Shown: positions 36,723-49,099 of the stretch, piece after piece | Numbering within the stretch: the first letter of the stretch is position 1 | How the letters are laid out: each line of letters starts with the position of its first letter | Source: Viscum album | Lineage: Eukaryota > Streptophyta > Magnoliopsida > Santalales > Viscaceae | Assembly (NCBI GenBank): GCA_963277665.1 | Contig: OY728137.1 | Coordinates: 1,169,966,670-1,170,030,669 of the forward strand | Reading direction: 5' to 3' | Length of the DNA stretch: 64,000 bases | Notes under the pieces: generated by a model | The model's database searches: none | What the model saw: the letters and a program-made list of their open reading frames with translations, nothing else | Told to the model about the DNA's origin: nothing | Position numbers and translations under genes: made by a program

Positions 36723-36880
36723 GAACTTCTATGAGTTCGACTCCGAACTTCTATGAGTTTGACTCCAAACTTCTATGAGTTCGACTCAAAAATTCTATGA
36801 TTTTGACTCTGAACTCTTACTACTTTGACTCCAAACTTCTACTAGTTTGACTCCAAACCTCTACTAGTTCGACTCCGAAC
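36723..36880 (+). repeat. 22-bp tandem repeat in copia 3' LTR
   Basis: About seven units of GAACTTCTATGAGTTCGACT plus CC or a variant, against about five in the 5' LTR. Confidence 0.82.
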
Positions 36881-37223
36881 TCTGTAAGTTCAGATTCTGA
36901 ATTCTAGTGAAACCAGACTCTGAATTTACTTAGAAATTCAGACTCCAAATTTCTACAGAATTCAGGTTTCAAATTGCTACAAAACAGAATCAGAATACCT
37001 CTTTATTATAGAATCCGAATTCCATTTTGGTTAGACTTCCAATTCCTATTTTCATAAATTCCTAACTTAAGTTTTAATTATTCTTACAATTTTTTCATTA
37101 AAAAATGATGTCGTGCTCTCAGTTATTGACTAACCATTGGTTGAGTGACACGTGTACATGTCCCTATGAAATTCAAGGAGAAATATGACCATTGGAGGAG
37201 GGAGCCGACTATTGGAGCTTCGC

Positions 37224-37232
37224 CTATAAATA
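37224..37232 (+). promoter_or_regulatory. TATA box of copia 3' LTR
   Basis: CTATAAATA in TTCGCCTATAAATAGAAT, with the same context as in the 5' LTR. Confidence 0.75.
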
Positions 37233-38090
37233 GAATATCAATTGAATGAGCTCAGTACTGAACTCTGAAACATCTTTGAGATCTGTGCTTACTTGTAGTT
37301 GAAGTGATTTCTAGAGAGAGAGGCTCTTATCAACTCTCAAATCTTCGTGCAGAAAGTTTGAACAACTTGTTTAAACTTTGGCTTTTGTAGACTTGCTTCG
37401 TGTGACTCCGATTGTTGATGATTACAATCAAGGGATTCCGAGGATAGAAAGATAGAGGTGCTGACTAACTTGAAGTTTGATATCATCCATACCGAGGAAG
37501 ACAGAGTTTCCAAATACCTTGAAGTTGAGGGCTTGCAGGGATAACAAGATAGAGACTCCGATCCTCGTATCGAGGGCTTACCCGGGTGTGGGTAAGACAT
37601 ACTTTCTTGAAAGTATAAATCAAGGGACCTTTATCCAAGGTTTTTGGATACCCTTCTCTTAGGGTTAAAAGATTTATATCTTGTTACTTGTTTTTGTTAC
37701 AAGTTTATTTTTTACGATGCATTTTTTATGTTTAAGAATGTATAAACATCTTATAACTTCTTACACTTGTGTACTCTGATTCAGTTAGATTCTATATGAT
37801 TTAAGGTAGAATCTCATTTTGTAAACTTTAGTTATGATTCATTTTCCAGATCCATATTTCCAGAACCGGTTTTTCGGAATCACTTTCCAGATTTAAGAAA
37901 GTGTATAGAACTAGAAGTTTGTAACTTCATACTTTGTCCCAATATTTCAATTGGTGTTAGAGGTGTTGTGAATTTTCTTAGTTTAAATTTGTTAAACTTA
38001 GATCTTTCTTTGTTTAAGGAAATTTTTAAAGTGTACAATTCACCCCCCCTCTTGTATATTGAGCATATACATCGTTATTTTGATCCTACA

Positions 38091-38095
38091 ATTGG
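38091..38095. repeat. Target site duplication ATTGG, right copy (copia C)
   Basis: Exact copy of 25609-25613. Confidence 0.88.
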
Positions 38096-40330
38096 TGTGG
38101 GGTATATGACCACTTATCTTTCTCACAATTATATTTGGCGAAAGGAGGAATCAGATAGGTGTCCCCGAGTCCAGTTCTAGAAACTTTGGAGTTGCACAAA
38201 TGGATGGATTTATGTGAGATATGGGTTAAAGTATAGGGCTATTACATAGATGGAAAAGGAAGAGTTTAATTCATCTTTAGGGGTTGAATAAAATAGATAT
38301 TTGTGTGAAGATTTTTTATTTAATGAGATGTGATCTTTAGTAATGAAAGTTGTGTGAAAATATATTAAGCATAATCCAATAATGTGAAGGGAATATATGA
38401 GATAATTTAAACAATTTTATCATACTTGGGAGTCTTTGGATGCATTAATTCATGAAATGGAAATCTGAACGATATGATAGTGAATCTCTTTGACCTCTAG
38501 AGGTTCATCACTGGGGGGGGGGGTATTTATTTAATGGGATTTCATCTTGTATAAGTAACCACATCATTGAAATACTCTAGAATTATGAAAAATTAGATAG
38601 ATCAAAAAAAGTATTAGTGAAGCACATCATTATGACTATGGGTTTCACAAATCAATTTTTGCTCGATATGAGCGTTTTCTTATTTGAGACAAGATGAAGA
38701 ATGTGATTTTTTTCATTTTACATCTCGTTTATCATGAAAATGTGAGTTTTGTGAATTTTTAGGAGCTGTTTGATCTTTTGGATGTTGTGTGAGATTTTAC
38801 CCATTACATTAGAATTGATTCCTAGGTCCATTTCCTCCCCCATTTTTTTTATGTTTTTCACTTATTAATGTTTAAGATACACATTTTTTATTTTAATATA
38901 CGTCATCTTATATATATAAGAAGAATAAATTTTAATCATTTTGCAGGTGATTTTTTTCAATTGTTTTCTAAGTATATAATCTCATGTATTGTTTTTTTTC
39001 TGTAAACATCTGACACATTTATTTTTTATGTTTCTAAACATCTTATAAATTAAAAAATTTCAATGTAAATTATGTTATATATTGTGTTTTCTAGTTTGAA
39101 ATATATTACATATCTTGAATTTTTATATATTATAATATATTAATTATGAAATATTTTCTTATGTATTGAATATATTCTTATTTATTCTATATAAAATATT
39201 ACATATTAGGTTTTTAGTATTTTTTATAAAGAAAAATATATTAAGTATGAAGATATTTTTTGAAAATTATATTAATCATTTACAAATTTGATTATTTTTT
39301 AGCTAAGTTTTTATTCTCATTCAGTAATTGAAATTCATATAAAATTGATTAAAAATGGTTCAAAATAAAAATATTATGAAATTCAATGGTTGGAATTTTT
39401 TGAAATGAATTACAGGAGGAGTTGGATTATAAATCATATGTTATGATAGGGAAGAAGATCAGCTAATTATTTTACTCTTATAACTTTCTATTTTGATTGT
39501 TATGATTTGAATATTACTCTTAATAAATCTATTTTACTCTCATGGGTTTATAATAACTATTATATTTCTAGATAATCTTATAAAAGTTTCTGTTAGATGT
39601 TTTTTTTATTTCAGTAAATTAATTATTGGAAGGAGGATATCAGAAGATATAGTGACTGAGTATTAGAAGATGTAGTTGATTTTTCTTGGTGATATTGTTT
39701 ATGCACTAAAGAGTATTATATATATATATATATGATTCATGTATTTTTTTGTTCTATTTAATGGATTCTTAAAATCAAATTTAAAAATATTTAAATTTTG
39801 ATTAAATCACCAACATACAACTCATAATATATAAATTTCTACTAATTTAACCATTAAATGAGAATTAGGAAATATCATGGTATGACCAAAGATTTATCTA
39901 TAAATAATGATCAAAGGAACACGATGAGAAATGATTTTTTGGAGGGAAAATTATGGATTTTTTTATGATACAATCATGAATATCTACATGCTATGATAAC
40001 CATGAAGAAATTCATAATGATGAAATGCATTTATGAAATTTATCGGGAAACAATAACTGTTCTACTTTCATCTAAACTAGTTTTTATTTGTTTACCATGT
40101 TTTACTAAATAATATTTTTTCTACTACTTTTAAATTATAATTGTTTTTTTATTTTACCATACAAAATCGTGGTTGTCTTAGTTTTACCTATAATATGAAA
40201 ATGTATGTTTCTATTAAGACTTACTTAAATTATAAAAGGAAATTATTGTATGTGGTTGTGATTCTAATTAAAAAATGCATGGTTTTATTGGGTTGTGGCT
40301 ACCAATAAAAGTAAATTTGTTTTGGTTAAA
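38096..40330. other. AT-rich stretch without a recognised feature
   Basis: Both strands were read; no conserved protein motif, RNA gene or clear LTR end was found. The part at 38100-38760 is less AT-rich and could be a decayed coding relic, but every frame has frequent stops. It includes an 11-G run (38513-38523) and a short TA repeat near 39716-39735. Confidence 0.5.
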
Positions 40331-40335
40331 CCTTT

Positions 40336-40345
40336 ATTATAAATA
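40336..40345 (+). promoter_or_regulatory. Possible TATA box of a decayed copia LTR
   Basis: TTATAAATAG in CCTTTATTATAAATAGTG, about 430 bp before the gag remnant at 40765. LTR edges and a primer site could not be fixed, so this is a weak call. Confidence 0.35.
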
Positions 40346-40764
40346 GTGTATTGTAATTATTAAATGACTCTCATAAAAAATCTAGGTTTAGTGGATTCCA
40401 TTTATCTCAAGTAGTATAGAGAAGTGAAGACTAGATATAGGATTACTTTGATCCAAAATAGTACAAAAATTATTATGTTCATTGTTAATTTTTCAATGCT
40501 CATTTATTTTTATTTCCAATTTTTATTTATTTTTAAAATCTATTTAAATATAAAATCAGTTAATTTTATCCCTTTTTACCTTATCAACTATCTCAATATA
40601 GGAAGATAATTAGTATTATAGTGGATCCTCATAAGGATTATTTGTATTAGTGTTGTGCTCTACTAATGGTTTATAATTCTAGCATTAACTTTTATCCCAT
40701 ACCATATAGTCTGAGGAAAAGATAATCATTGAGATATCTTGATTAAAGTTTAATGTAGAATTGA

Positions 40765-41640
40765 TTCCTCATATAGAACCTTATTTTGGTGGTAATGATT
40801 ATGGATACTATAAATATTGAATATAAGCCTATCTCAAGAACATGAGTATTGATCAATGGAAAATCATAAAAAAACCTTACAAACTACCTTTGTTAGACTT
40901 GAATTCCTTAATTGGTAATGAATAAGTTAAGTATGTGTTTAATTATAAAGTTATGAATATTTTATATTATGATATTAGTATATGTGTTTTAGTTATGAAC
41001 AAACTTGTAAAAATGATCAAACTTTATGGATAATTTTTCAAGTCATGCACAATGAAACTGAAAATATAAGGAGAACCAAATTTGGAATTCTATGTGATGA
41101 ATATCATGATTTCAAGTTGGGATAAGTAGAATCCATTATCAAGATGTTCTATAGATTCATGAGTATGATAAATTAAATGAGTTTTCTTGGTGAAGCCTTA
41201 GACAATAAAGTTATTGTTTAAATTGTTTTTATATTCCTACCGAATAAATGAAAAGAAAATAAGGTTGATATTGATGAAAGAAAAAAATGTCAAAGAGTAC
41301 CTACTAAATGAAATCATTGGTTCAATATTACCATATTAACTATAGCTATATAATTTTTCTATAGAGGACACTATGTAAAATAAATGCGTTTATTTTAAAT
41401 AAATTATAAATGTTTCACTTGACTCCTCTAATTTTGAGATATAAGGAAGTGAAAAGGATGAAGTAGATCATCTTGTGTAAGGAGTTTTCAAAAGAATGAA
41501 ATGAAATAATGTTTTGAAAAAGTGATTCAGAAAATATTATCAAAAGGATGATCGAAAATGAAAAAATAATTTTAAATGAAATTTTTATAATGATGCTTCA
41601 TATTTAACTTGTCATAAATGTATAAAGAAATGGAATATTA
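40765..41640 (+). pseudogene. Ruined copia gag fragment
   Basis: Across shifting frames the plus strand reads PYFGGNDYGYYKY, AYLKNMSIDQWKIIKKPYKL, YNYKVMNILYYDIS-like text, then a block like NETENIRRTKFGILCDEY and FMSMIN. These follow the order of a copia gag (the FDG.NY.YW opening, the capsid helices and the R..K...L..EY block). Near 41610 TCHKCIKKWNIKIDDH resembles a zinc knuckle with a lost glycine and histidine. Nothing of pol follows. This is an older relative of the SIRE-like group, not part of element C. Confidence 0.65.
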
Positions 41641-41814
41641 AGATAGATGATCATTCCATGATTCACTATTCTATTTTACCCTTATACAACTATATTGAGT
41701 TGCTTTTGTATTGTTACTTAAAAATAAAATAATCAATTTAACTTATCATTGATTTTAATTTGTTAATTTTAAGTACTATTAAAAAGTTAAATTTCAATTG
41801 TTTTAACATTCACA

Positions 41815-42453
41815 TTGTAGGTGGATGTGATTTGGAGAGCCCAAGATGAAATTGAAGAAAAATGGGTCAAAATGCATGGAAGCCCAAACATACATGTGCA
41901 CTGGTTTTCACCTTTCGAAATATCTCTCCATCCAATTGGGATGAAATTTTATAAGTGGATACCTAAATATGTTTTATATAACTATTTATAAGGAATAAAA
42001 TCCCATTTAGACTATTTTGTGACCCAAATGCTGTGATATATCTAGAAAACTAAAACAACTCAAAGTCAAAAGTAAAACTTAGTATTTAGACAATATCTAC
42101 CATGATAAAAGTCTAATTTCTAAAAAAAATTATATAGAGGCATTAGGTAGGTCTTCCAATAACTCTATAGGTTTTAAAAATTCATGATAATTCCATTTAC
42201 ATTTCTATATTTAATCTCCAATTGGTATTTTAAATCTATGTGAAGAAACCACTACCTCTTATTTCTTATAAATTGGAACCTTGGGTGTCTCATTTTTAGG
42301 TTTGGAAAAGGGACTGAAACTCTAAAATTTTAGAGATCTAAATATTTCCAATAATCATACTAGATGTACTAGATTACTCTATCCTCATAGGGTGAGATGA
42401 AATGAAAAAAATAGTCCCAATAGAGCCTTCTCCTCTCAATAGAGAGCTAAACA
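41815..42453 (+). mobile_element. Athila-like element A: probable 5' LTR (edges uncertain)
   Basis: Placed by what follows: a degraded Asp-tRNA primer site at 42457 and gag at 43330. It holds TTATAAATT (42266-42274) before GGAACCTTGGGTGTCTCATT, resembling the promoter area of Athila LTRs. The left edge TGTAGGTGGATG near 41815 is a guess. No second copy is in the window for confirmation. Confidence 0.45.
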
Positions 42454-42456
42454 GTA

Positions 42457-42474
42457 AGCGGTCATTGCAAGGGA
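42457..42474 (+). other. Possible primer binding site of element A (Asp tRNA type)
   Basis: AGCGGTCATTGCAAGGGA matches 11 of 18 positions of the Athila/Tat primer site TGGCGCCGTTGCCGGGGA. It is placed correctly between LTR and gag. It is weak alone. Confidence 0.4.
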
Positions 42475-43329
42475 GATAAAAAATTGGAAATAGAGCTCTA
42501 ACATTTCATGTGACCACTGGTTTGGTGTATTTGAGTTTTGGAAACATTTTTTATTTTTTTCTTGACATGGTTATTATTGGAGAACTGTATTTTGATACTT
42601 TATTAGAAACATACTCTTTCCCCTAACCAATCGATTTATGATTTTCAAGTGGGGAACTAGGTTTTTATGATTAGACAATATAATAATCATTTAATTTCTC
42701 TTTTAAATAATATTTTATTGTACCTTGTTAGCACTTTAGTCATGAAAAATGTCTTAATGTTGGATAAATTATATTTATGCCAATTTTTCTTGGGTCCAAA
42801 TGTATCAATTTGAGAGGCATAAGATAACTTGGATCTTGATGAAACCTCAACTAGGGAATTTCACTAAACCAAATAAAATTTTAAGGGTAAAGAATATGTA
42901 AAGATATGTGGATAACATTTACTGACCTCATTGTCACCTCATTCTAAAACCCACTTCTATTTTTAATTTTAAACTTTTTAAATTAAGTTGTTTTGTTTTG
43001 AAACATCATTTAAACCCCTCCCTATTATTAGTTTCTTTTTAAGATTATCTAAAATTCACAATTTTAACCTCAATATCTCTTTGATAAATAACCTAGGTTC
43101 TACCATATACTATATCTAATTATATAAAACCTAATTAATTTTATGTTTCATGACAACACATTCAAATTTTGGTGTTATTTCTAGAGATCACATTAGTTTT
43201 TAGTGTGTGTTTTTGATAAGAACTTAGAGTATTTTGTAAATATTTATTTATTTAATTTTCTCTATTCCAATTTTCTATATAAATATATGTTCTAAAAACT
43301 TTTTATTTTTAGGTTTTATGCATGGAATG
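42475..43329 (+). other. Element A leader between LTR and gag
   Basis: Untranslated leader. No open frame or repeat of note is seen. The end, TTATTTTTAGGTTTTATGCATGG, resembles the sequence ahead of gag in Athila elements. Confidence 0.45.
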
Positions 43330-43433
43330 TTATTCTTTAGGCGAACTACCTTTTTTTGAACCTGAACCAGAGAGGATCCAACGTCATCGACACTGAGACA
43401 CACAAAATTATACCTTCAAGAGGACACAGAACA
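43330..43433 (+). pseudogene. Element A (Athila-like) gag, first part
   Basis: The plus strand reads GELPFFEPEPERIQRHRH, with the LPLFEPEPE opening characteristic of Athila gag, then DTQNYTFKRTQN. It is cut at 43433 by E3; gag resumes at 52398. One stop lies after RHRH. The piece is short, but the opening motif is distinctive. Confidence 0.75.
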
Positions 43434-45501
43434 TGTCACATATTGACCAAGATAACCCATCCATATAGTATATAAAATAAAAAGAACATTATTCGAAGGG
43501 ATTTACCTATCCCAATGGACTAAAAACTAGCACCCAAGCATAAACCAAAAACCACAGGGAACAATTTCACCCAAACTGAAACAAGATATACGGCACATAT
43601 AAAATGTGGAAAGAAACAATAGAATAAAACTCAAATAAATATATTACATTACCAAAGTGAAACAATTTTATAAATAATACTATACAAGAAAAGATAAATA
43701 CCAAAGGCACTTGTACAAAAAAACCAGAAATGACAACTAAAACCAAAAAAATCAAACACCATGTGATAAGTGAGAAATTCCCCACCATCTACCCATATAC
43801 AGCTGACATAAACCTCACCACTTCACTAAAATTCCCTATATTTTCTTGCCTTAAAATAAATAACAAGTTCTACACACTACCAAAGGGGTGTTCAGGGTTT
43901 GAGCTAAATAGTCTCAGCGAGATCGTACCTTGGTGTTCTAATTCAAGTCTATATACAATGATCCCAAGATGATTAATTTATAGAAAACATGGAATTGTAA
44001 GTATTTAAATGGTTATTATCTCAAAATCATGGTAATTAAATTCCCATTTTCAACAAGTTCAATAAAATATTCTGGTAAAATAGTTCAAATCACATCAGAT
44101 TTATCAAAGTTGGTAGTAAAAAAAACAATACAAACCAAATAAAAGATAAATCATTAAAAGTATCACTAAAGGTTAGGCTTGTATAATAATTATACCATAA
44201 TAAATTATTAGTGCACAATATAGTCCATAAATAAAAATCATAAAGAGAATAAGAACACCCCAAGAGTTTACCCCCCAACAATGTCAATATGAAGTCATTA
44301 GAACAACAGGCCCATGGAATCAGAGAAATACCCCATGAATGAAACCCCCAAAAATAAAATGAACGATGACCAATACTAAACCTAGCACATGAGTACCCAA
44401 GGATTCTCAGGTGATTTATTTTTGAAATAATTTCATCAAACCCATTCTTTGAAAACCATTTCATACATCCATTTCACAATTCCTTGAAAATACATTTTCT
44501 TTTACGAAAACATCAGGAAAGTAAATTTTTCTCAAAAACCAGCTTTGACACACAAAAATCAATAAATATTACAAATTCATTTAGAATAAAATTTAACAAA
44601 ATTAGGGAAATTAATCATTTCCTTAACATATTCTAGAGACAGAACCACCCACCACACCTTTGTTTTCACTCCAAAAAAATAGAATCCACAACCATTGGAG
44701 GGAACTCAAAATGAAAAAAGAGGGAATATCAATTATTACCATGTCTTATAATTATATTACCAAACAAACATTGCTGGTGGAAAGTTTAGGTCTCACATAG
44801 CTCGAGAACCACACATGCCACAATAAGAAAAAAGAAAGGAGTAGTCCCCCGAAGAAGATCGTACAATGGATCTTGATGGATCCAAAAATAATCATCATTA
44901 CATGATCAAATGATCCATGAACAGATACCAATTCCACAATTGAAAGAAAATGAAACAAATAAAAAATGTCTACTTATTAAGAGAGAGACAAAACAACCAC
45001 CATGGAGGTCAAACTCCCAACAAAGCGATCCATAGAAGAGGGAGTTTCCAAAATTTAATGGAATAACTTAGTGTTTGAGGTAGGGAAGAACAAATGTGAG
45101 TAAATTATGATTTAGGATTGAAGTGTATAAAATCTATTGGGGTTGGGGAGTTTATATCCAAAATCTCTCATGAAGCATATACACTAAGAAATATATTGCC
45201 TTGGGTTAAAAATCTGAAGCGATGAAATTTATGTTATAATCACAAAATTTACAGTGTAAGTATAATTAATAGTATATGTTCAGTTTGCTGTCTTGTATTA
45301 TTTTTACATACTAAATAGTTTTCATAGATTATTCCCTAGGATAGATTTATTCAATAAATCATAAATTTATGACATAAAAGGGTAATGCAGGAAAAACCCA
45401 ACCCATGTTATATACAAACTCAAAAAAATTCCTAAACCCTATGAACCTAAAAACAAGCTCTTAAACCTTAAAAAAGTTTACTTAAAATCTAGGATGTTAA
45501 A
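43434..45501 (-). mobile_element. E3 3' LTR
   Basis: 2068 bp, from plus-strand TGTCACATATTG at 43434 to GGATGTTAAA at 45501 (a terminal C changed to A). It aligns with 50301-52392, for example ATTACCTATCCC and GAAACAAGATA in both. It holds a weak TATA box (GATATAAAC, minus strand, 45150-45158) and a hairpin-like TGAGACTATTTAGCTCA (minus strand, 43900-43916). The open frames inside are chance. Confidence 0.85.
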
Positions 45502-45540
45502 AACATCCCACCATTGGAATTACCATCCTTGAGAAGTCCT
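45502..45540 (-). other. Polypurine tract region of E3
   Basis: The minus strand reads CTCAAGGATGGTAATTCC and then AATGGTGGGATGTTT before the LTR start. The AATGGTGGGATG run is the likely tract. Confidence 0.6.
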
Positions 45541-45759
45541 GTGGAAGAAGGGTGCTCCAGAAAGAGGTTCGTCTATTACTCCCATACTGATGATTAATGC
45601 TACCAAGTCTTATGAGAATCTAAGCTATGCTACCATACCACTATGAAAAATATAATATACTTATCACAAAATAATCTAACATAAGAATAAATGATATCCT
45701 CCAGTCACTCTAAGACTCAAAAATCTATCTCTAACTCGATATATTCCCAAAAGTGAACA

Positions 45760-46570
45760 TGAAAGGGATTAAGATGATATATCTTAAGCTAAGATGCGTG
45801 GAAAACATCATGGATACCTATCAGCTGAGCCAATAATGCTAACTGATAAGTAACCTATCTGAGATGATCAATGAACTCAAATGGTCAAACATATTTTGGA
45901 GCAATCTTACTCTTCTTCCTAAGCCAACAGTGATCTAATTGAGGAGAGAATTTCCATAAAACTAAACCTCAAATAGAAAAATTCAAACGATGACATTGAA
46001 AATACACATATTATTTCTCTTAATTACGAATTATAATAATATTTCAATATATATCTTGAATCCTCACTACCATCTCTGGGATGAGAATCAGTCCCATAAT
46101 AGAGGCCTCTCCCACCTTTATCCAACAAAGAGGCGATCTTCATGGGTGACTATACATATCCTCAAAGGGAACCATTTTGATTTAGTACAAGTAACTATGG
46201 TTATAATAAAACTTAACCAATCCCAGAAGGATATCACATTTACCACCAAAATTAAAGGTATTGACATATATCATATCATCCAGGATATGAATAACATGCT
46301 CCATTTAGCCATCAATCTACAGATGATAAGTTTTACACAACCTCAATCGAATCCCCATTGCCTCTTAGAGTCTATTAATAAATCTAGAATAAACTTGGGG
46401 ATCCTTTTTCAAAATAACAGAATAGATAATCCCATTTAACTTCATGATCTCCTACAAGTAAAACTTACCCTTGTTTTTAAATCTAGTGGTGTCACTGGTT
46501 GGAATGAAATGAAAAAATTTCATTAACTGATCAACCACCACCTAGGTACCATTAGTCCCATATAGAGTTT
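45760..46570 (-). pseudogene. E3 integrase
   Basis: The core on the minus strand begins near 46560 with VVDQLMKFFHFIPTSDTT, followed by EIMKLNGI and KKDPQVYSRF (second aspartate region) and LRLCKTYHL. The C-terminal part near 45780-45960 reads WLRKKSKIAPKYV, then VTYQLALLAQLIGIHDVFHA, equivalent to the GPY/F module of chromoviruses. Stops interrupt it every few dozen codons, and the glutamate of the catalytic triad is not clear. It is preceded on the minus strand by a decayed RNase H area at about 46900-47600, in which I could not read firm motifs. Confidence 0.82.
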
Positions 46571-47639
46571 ATGGTAGTCCAACAATTAATTCCATGGATA
46601 CCTCATAAAATTTCCAAAGCATCACTAAAAGTGGATAGATAAAAATAAAAGGATTCGAGTTCTCTATATTCATCTGTTGGAAGGTGTAACAATATGACAC
46701 AAAATCTTTAATGTCACACTTCATACATGACTACCCAAAACACCCTATCATATCTAATACATCTTTATAGAACTAGAATTAATACCCCATGAATAACTCT
46801 GATAGTTAGGTAAAGCATAATTCCTTACAGATGCCGGGACGACAAAATGATCCCCAAAGTGGAGAATACAATCTGAAGGGGGAGGGAAACCATAAATAGT
46901 CTCCCTACCATAAAGGGGTTCCTTGATTCCTTAGAACATGTAATCCTATTTATAGCTCTATAGAATAGACTCAAGGAGAAATTATGATATCTAATCACTT
47001 GTCAGAACCATATCTAAATCATTCCCATGATCATCTAGATGAAATTGAGTAAAGAGATCCATAAGGTTCTACTCTTCCTCTAATTCCAAGATAGTCTGCA
47101 ATGATACCTTCCTATTGAGATAATTATTAATGACATTCCCTTTCCATAGGGTTTAAGAGATGTTGAAATCAAATGTTTGAAGGTACTCCACCAACCACCT
47201 TTTTCTGATAATCAAGTCTTTCTGAGAAAAGATATAGTTCATACTATTATAATCATATAATATTGTAAAACTATCCTAAAAAATATAATTCCACCAAAAC
47301 TTAAGTGAATTCATAATTACTGAGAGATCCAAATCATGAGGGGGTAAATCTTCTCATATGGATGAATCCATTGAGATCCATATGCCACCACATTATTGTC
47401 TTGTATAAGCACACAACCCATAACAACACCAAAAGTATCATAGTATACCACATACCCTTTATCAAGATCACATAAGATCAAAATAACTATTGATATTAGA
47501 AGCTATTTAAAATCATCACAAGATGTCTAAAACTTAGCATACCATATAAATTTCACCCCTTTCCTAGTAATATTTGTCAAAGGTGATTCCAAATTCAAGA
47601 AATCCTTAATGAACCGTGATAGTATCTAGCAAGAATTAA

Positions 47640-48340
47640 TAAAATATGAATTTTTAAGATTTTTTTGTGTCTCCTCCCATGACAATACAACTTTCACCTT
47701 CTCAAGATCTACAAATAAATCCATTCTCAGAAATCACATTCCCTTAAAATGTCACTTCTTGAATCCAGAAATTTCATTTTGAAGGCATTCCATAGAGTTA
47801 TTGATTTCTCAATATTTCCCAAACCAGATTCAGATGGTGTGCATGATCATGATCACATCTCAAATAAAACAAGATGTCATCTATGAACACCATGATTAAG
47901 GTTCCAAGATATTGATAGAATATACAATTAATAAAATCTATAAAAACTACAGGAGCATTAATCATACAAAAAATAATCACAAGTTATTCATAATGGCTAT
48001 TCCTACTCCTGAAATTAAGCTTCAATATATCAGACTCTTGAAACTTGAGATGATGATAACTTGACTGAATATTTATCTTGAAAAACCACTTCATTCCCTT
48101 TAACTAATAAAAAAAGTAATCAACATGTGGAAAATGGTACTTATTCATAACCATCACTAGATTCAAATTCCAATTTTTCACTAAAAAATGAAGTGAACCA
48201 TAAAAATTCTTGAAAAAATAATAAGGGATTCCATTGGTGAAACACTATGGAAAACAAAAACATTTCTCTATCAATTCATCAAACTAGATCTTGATATCCT
48301 TCACCTCAGTAGGTTCCATACAATAATATGGTATTGAGAT
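47640..48340 (-). pseudogene. E3 reverse transcriptase
   Basis: The minus strand reads PYYCMEPTEVKDIKI and FDELIEKCFCFP (RT start, cf. MAP.E..ELK.QL.ELLEKGFI), then HFPHVDYFFY, GMKWFFKINIQSSYHHLKF, and the piece 47798-47980 with FCMINAPVVFIDFIN. The active site is intact as MVFIDDILFYLR, followed by DHDHAHHLNLVWEILR. The match to Ty3/gypsy RT is clear despite many stops. It makes the cDNA copy of the element RNA. Confidence 0.92.
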
Positions 48341-48780
48341 TAGTTGTGTATTCCGCACCAGATAAATAAAAAAATAGACCTACCTCTCTAAAGGAGGATC
48401 AAATATGTTTTATGGGAAGACATCAAGAATGTATCCAAAAATGGTGGGAAGATCACCAAAATTTAAAAAATCATCAGGCCCCACTACAATGGCAGACAAA
48501 AAACCACTAAGCTCTAGGCATAGAGGTCCCACTTTGAAAAAAATCAGATCCCACTCTCCTTGAAACACCTAATAGATCCCATTGGTAAAATGGAATGAAA
48601 CATGTTAATGATAATAGTCAATACTAGTATGATAAGAAACAAGAAAATCCAACACGGTGATGACATCAAAAAAATCCAAATTGGGAACCAGAAAATCCAA
48701 GAACAACTCCACATAAACTACCAATAGAGAACAATATAAACATCAAAACCCCGACTCTCTCCTCTTTTCAAGAGGCATCA

Positions 48781-49040
48781 CTAACTCCATAAAAAGGGTA
48801 CAAACTCTTCTAGAAGTTTAATAATGTAAATTAATCCTGAAAATATAAAAAAGTGTAAGGCATCAGTATAAAATAAATCAATTTTTATAGAATATGTTAC
48901 AATAATAGTACCTATGACTATAGCTGGTCCTTTATCAATCTCCACTAAAAAATCATCTATTTCATGATGGTACTTAAATCCTGAGGTATTTGGGTAGATT
49001 ACTGTGGACATTGAAGCTTTTTAATTCACTATAGTGGTCT
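48781..49040 (-). pseudogene. E3 protease region, poorly resolved
   Basis: Between gag and RT, where protease is expected. The open piece 48781-49011 reads KYHHEIDDFLVEIDKGPAIV and on. I cannot see the DSGA active site, so this is placed only by order. It may be the protease-RT linker. Confidence 0.4.
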
Positions 49041-49099
49041 TTGGATCCAAAAATACTTGGCTATAATGATATGTAAACATGGCCTGGAAGATCCTTTAC

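Larger units (their letters stand above)
25614..38090 (+). mobile_element. C: complete SIRE-like Ty1/copia element
   Basis: A 12.5 kb plus-strand element with LTRs 25614-27367 and 36297-38090, a Met-tRNA primer site, a polypurine tract and a perfect ATTGG target duplication. The domain order gag, PR, IN, RT, RNase H is that of Ty1/copia. A large spacer and a second ORF region with a coiled coil follow pol, as in the SIRE/Maximus lineage. The pol region is the best preserved long coding relic in the window, yet it has several stops and frameshifts. Confidence 0.95.
36297..38090 (+). mobile_element. Copia C 3' LTR
   Basis: 1794 bp, starting TTTTGAGTCAATAAGG (the second base G changed to T) and ending GATCCTACA. 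It is about 40 bp longer than the 5' LTR; two extra 22-bp minisatellite units (36723-36880) account for this. TATA box at 37224-37232. Confidence 0.93.

Noticed and set aside
45990..46439. Plus-strand 149-codon frame
   Set aside because: Antisense to the E3 integrase core, whose minus-strand motifs are clear; no known protein features.
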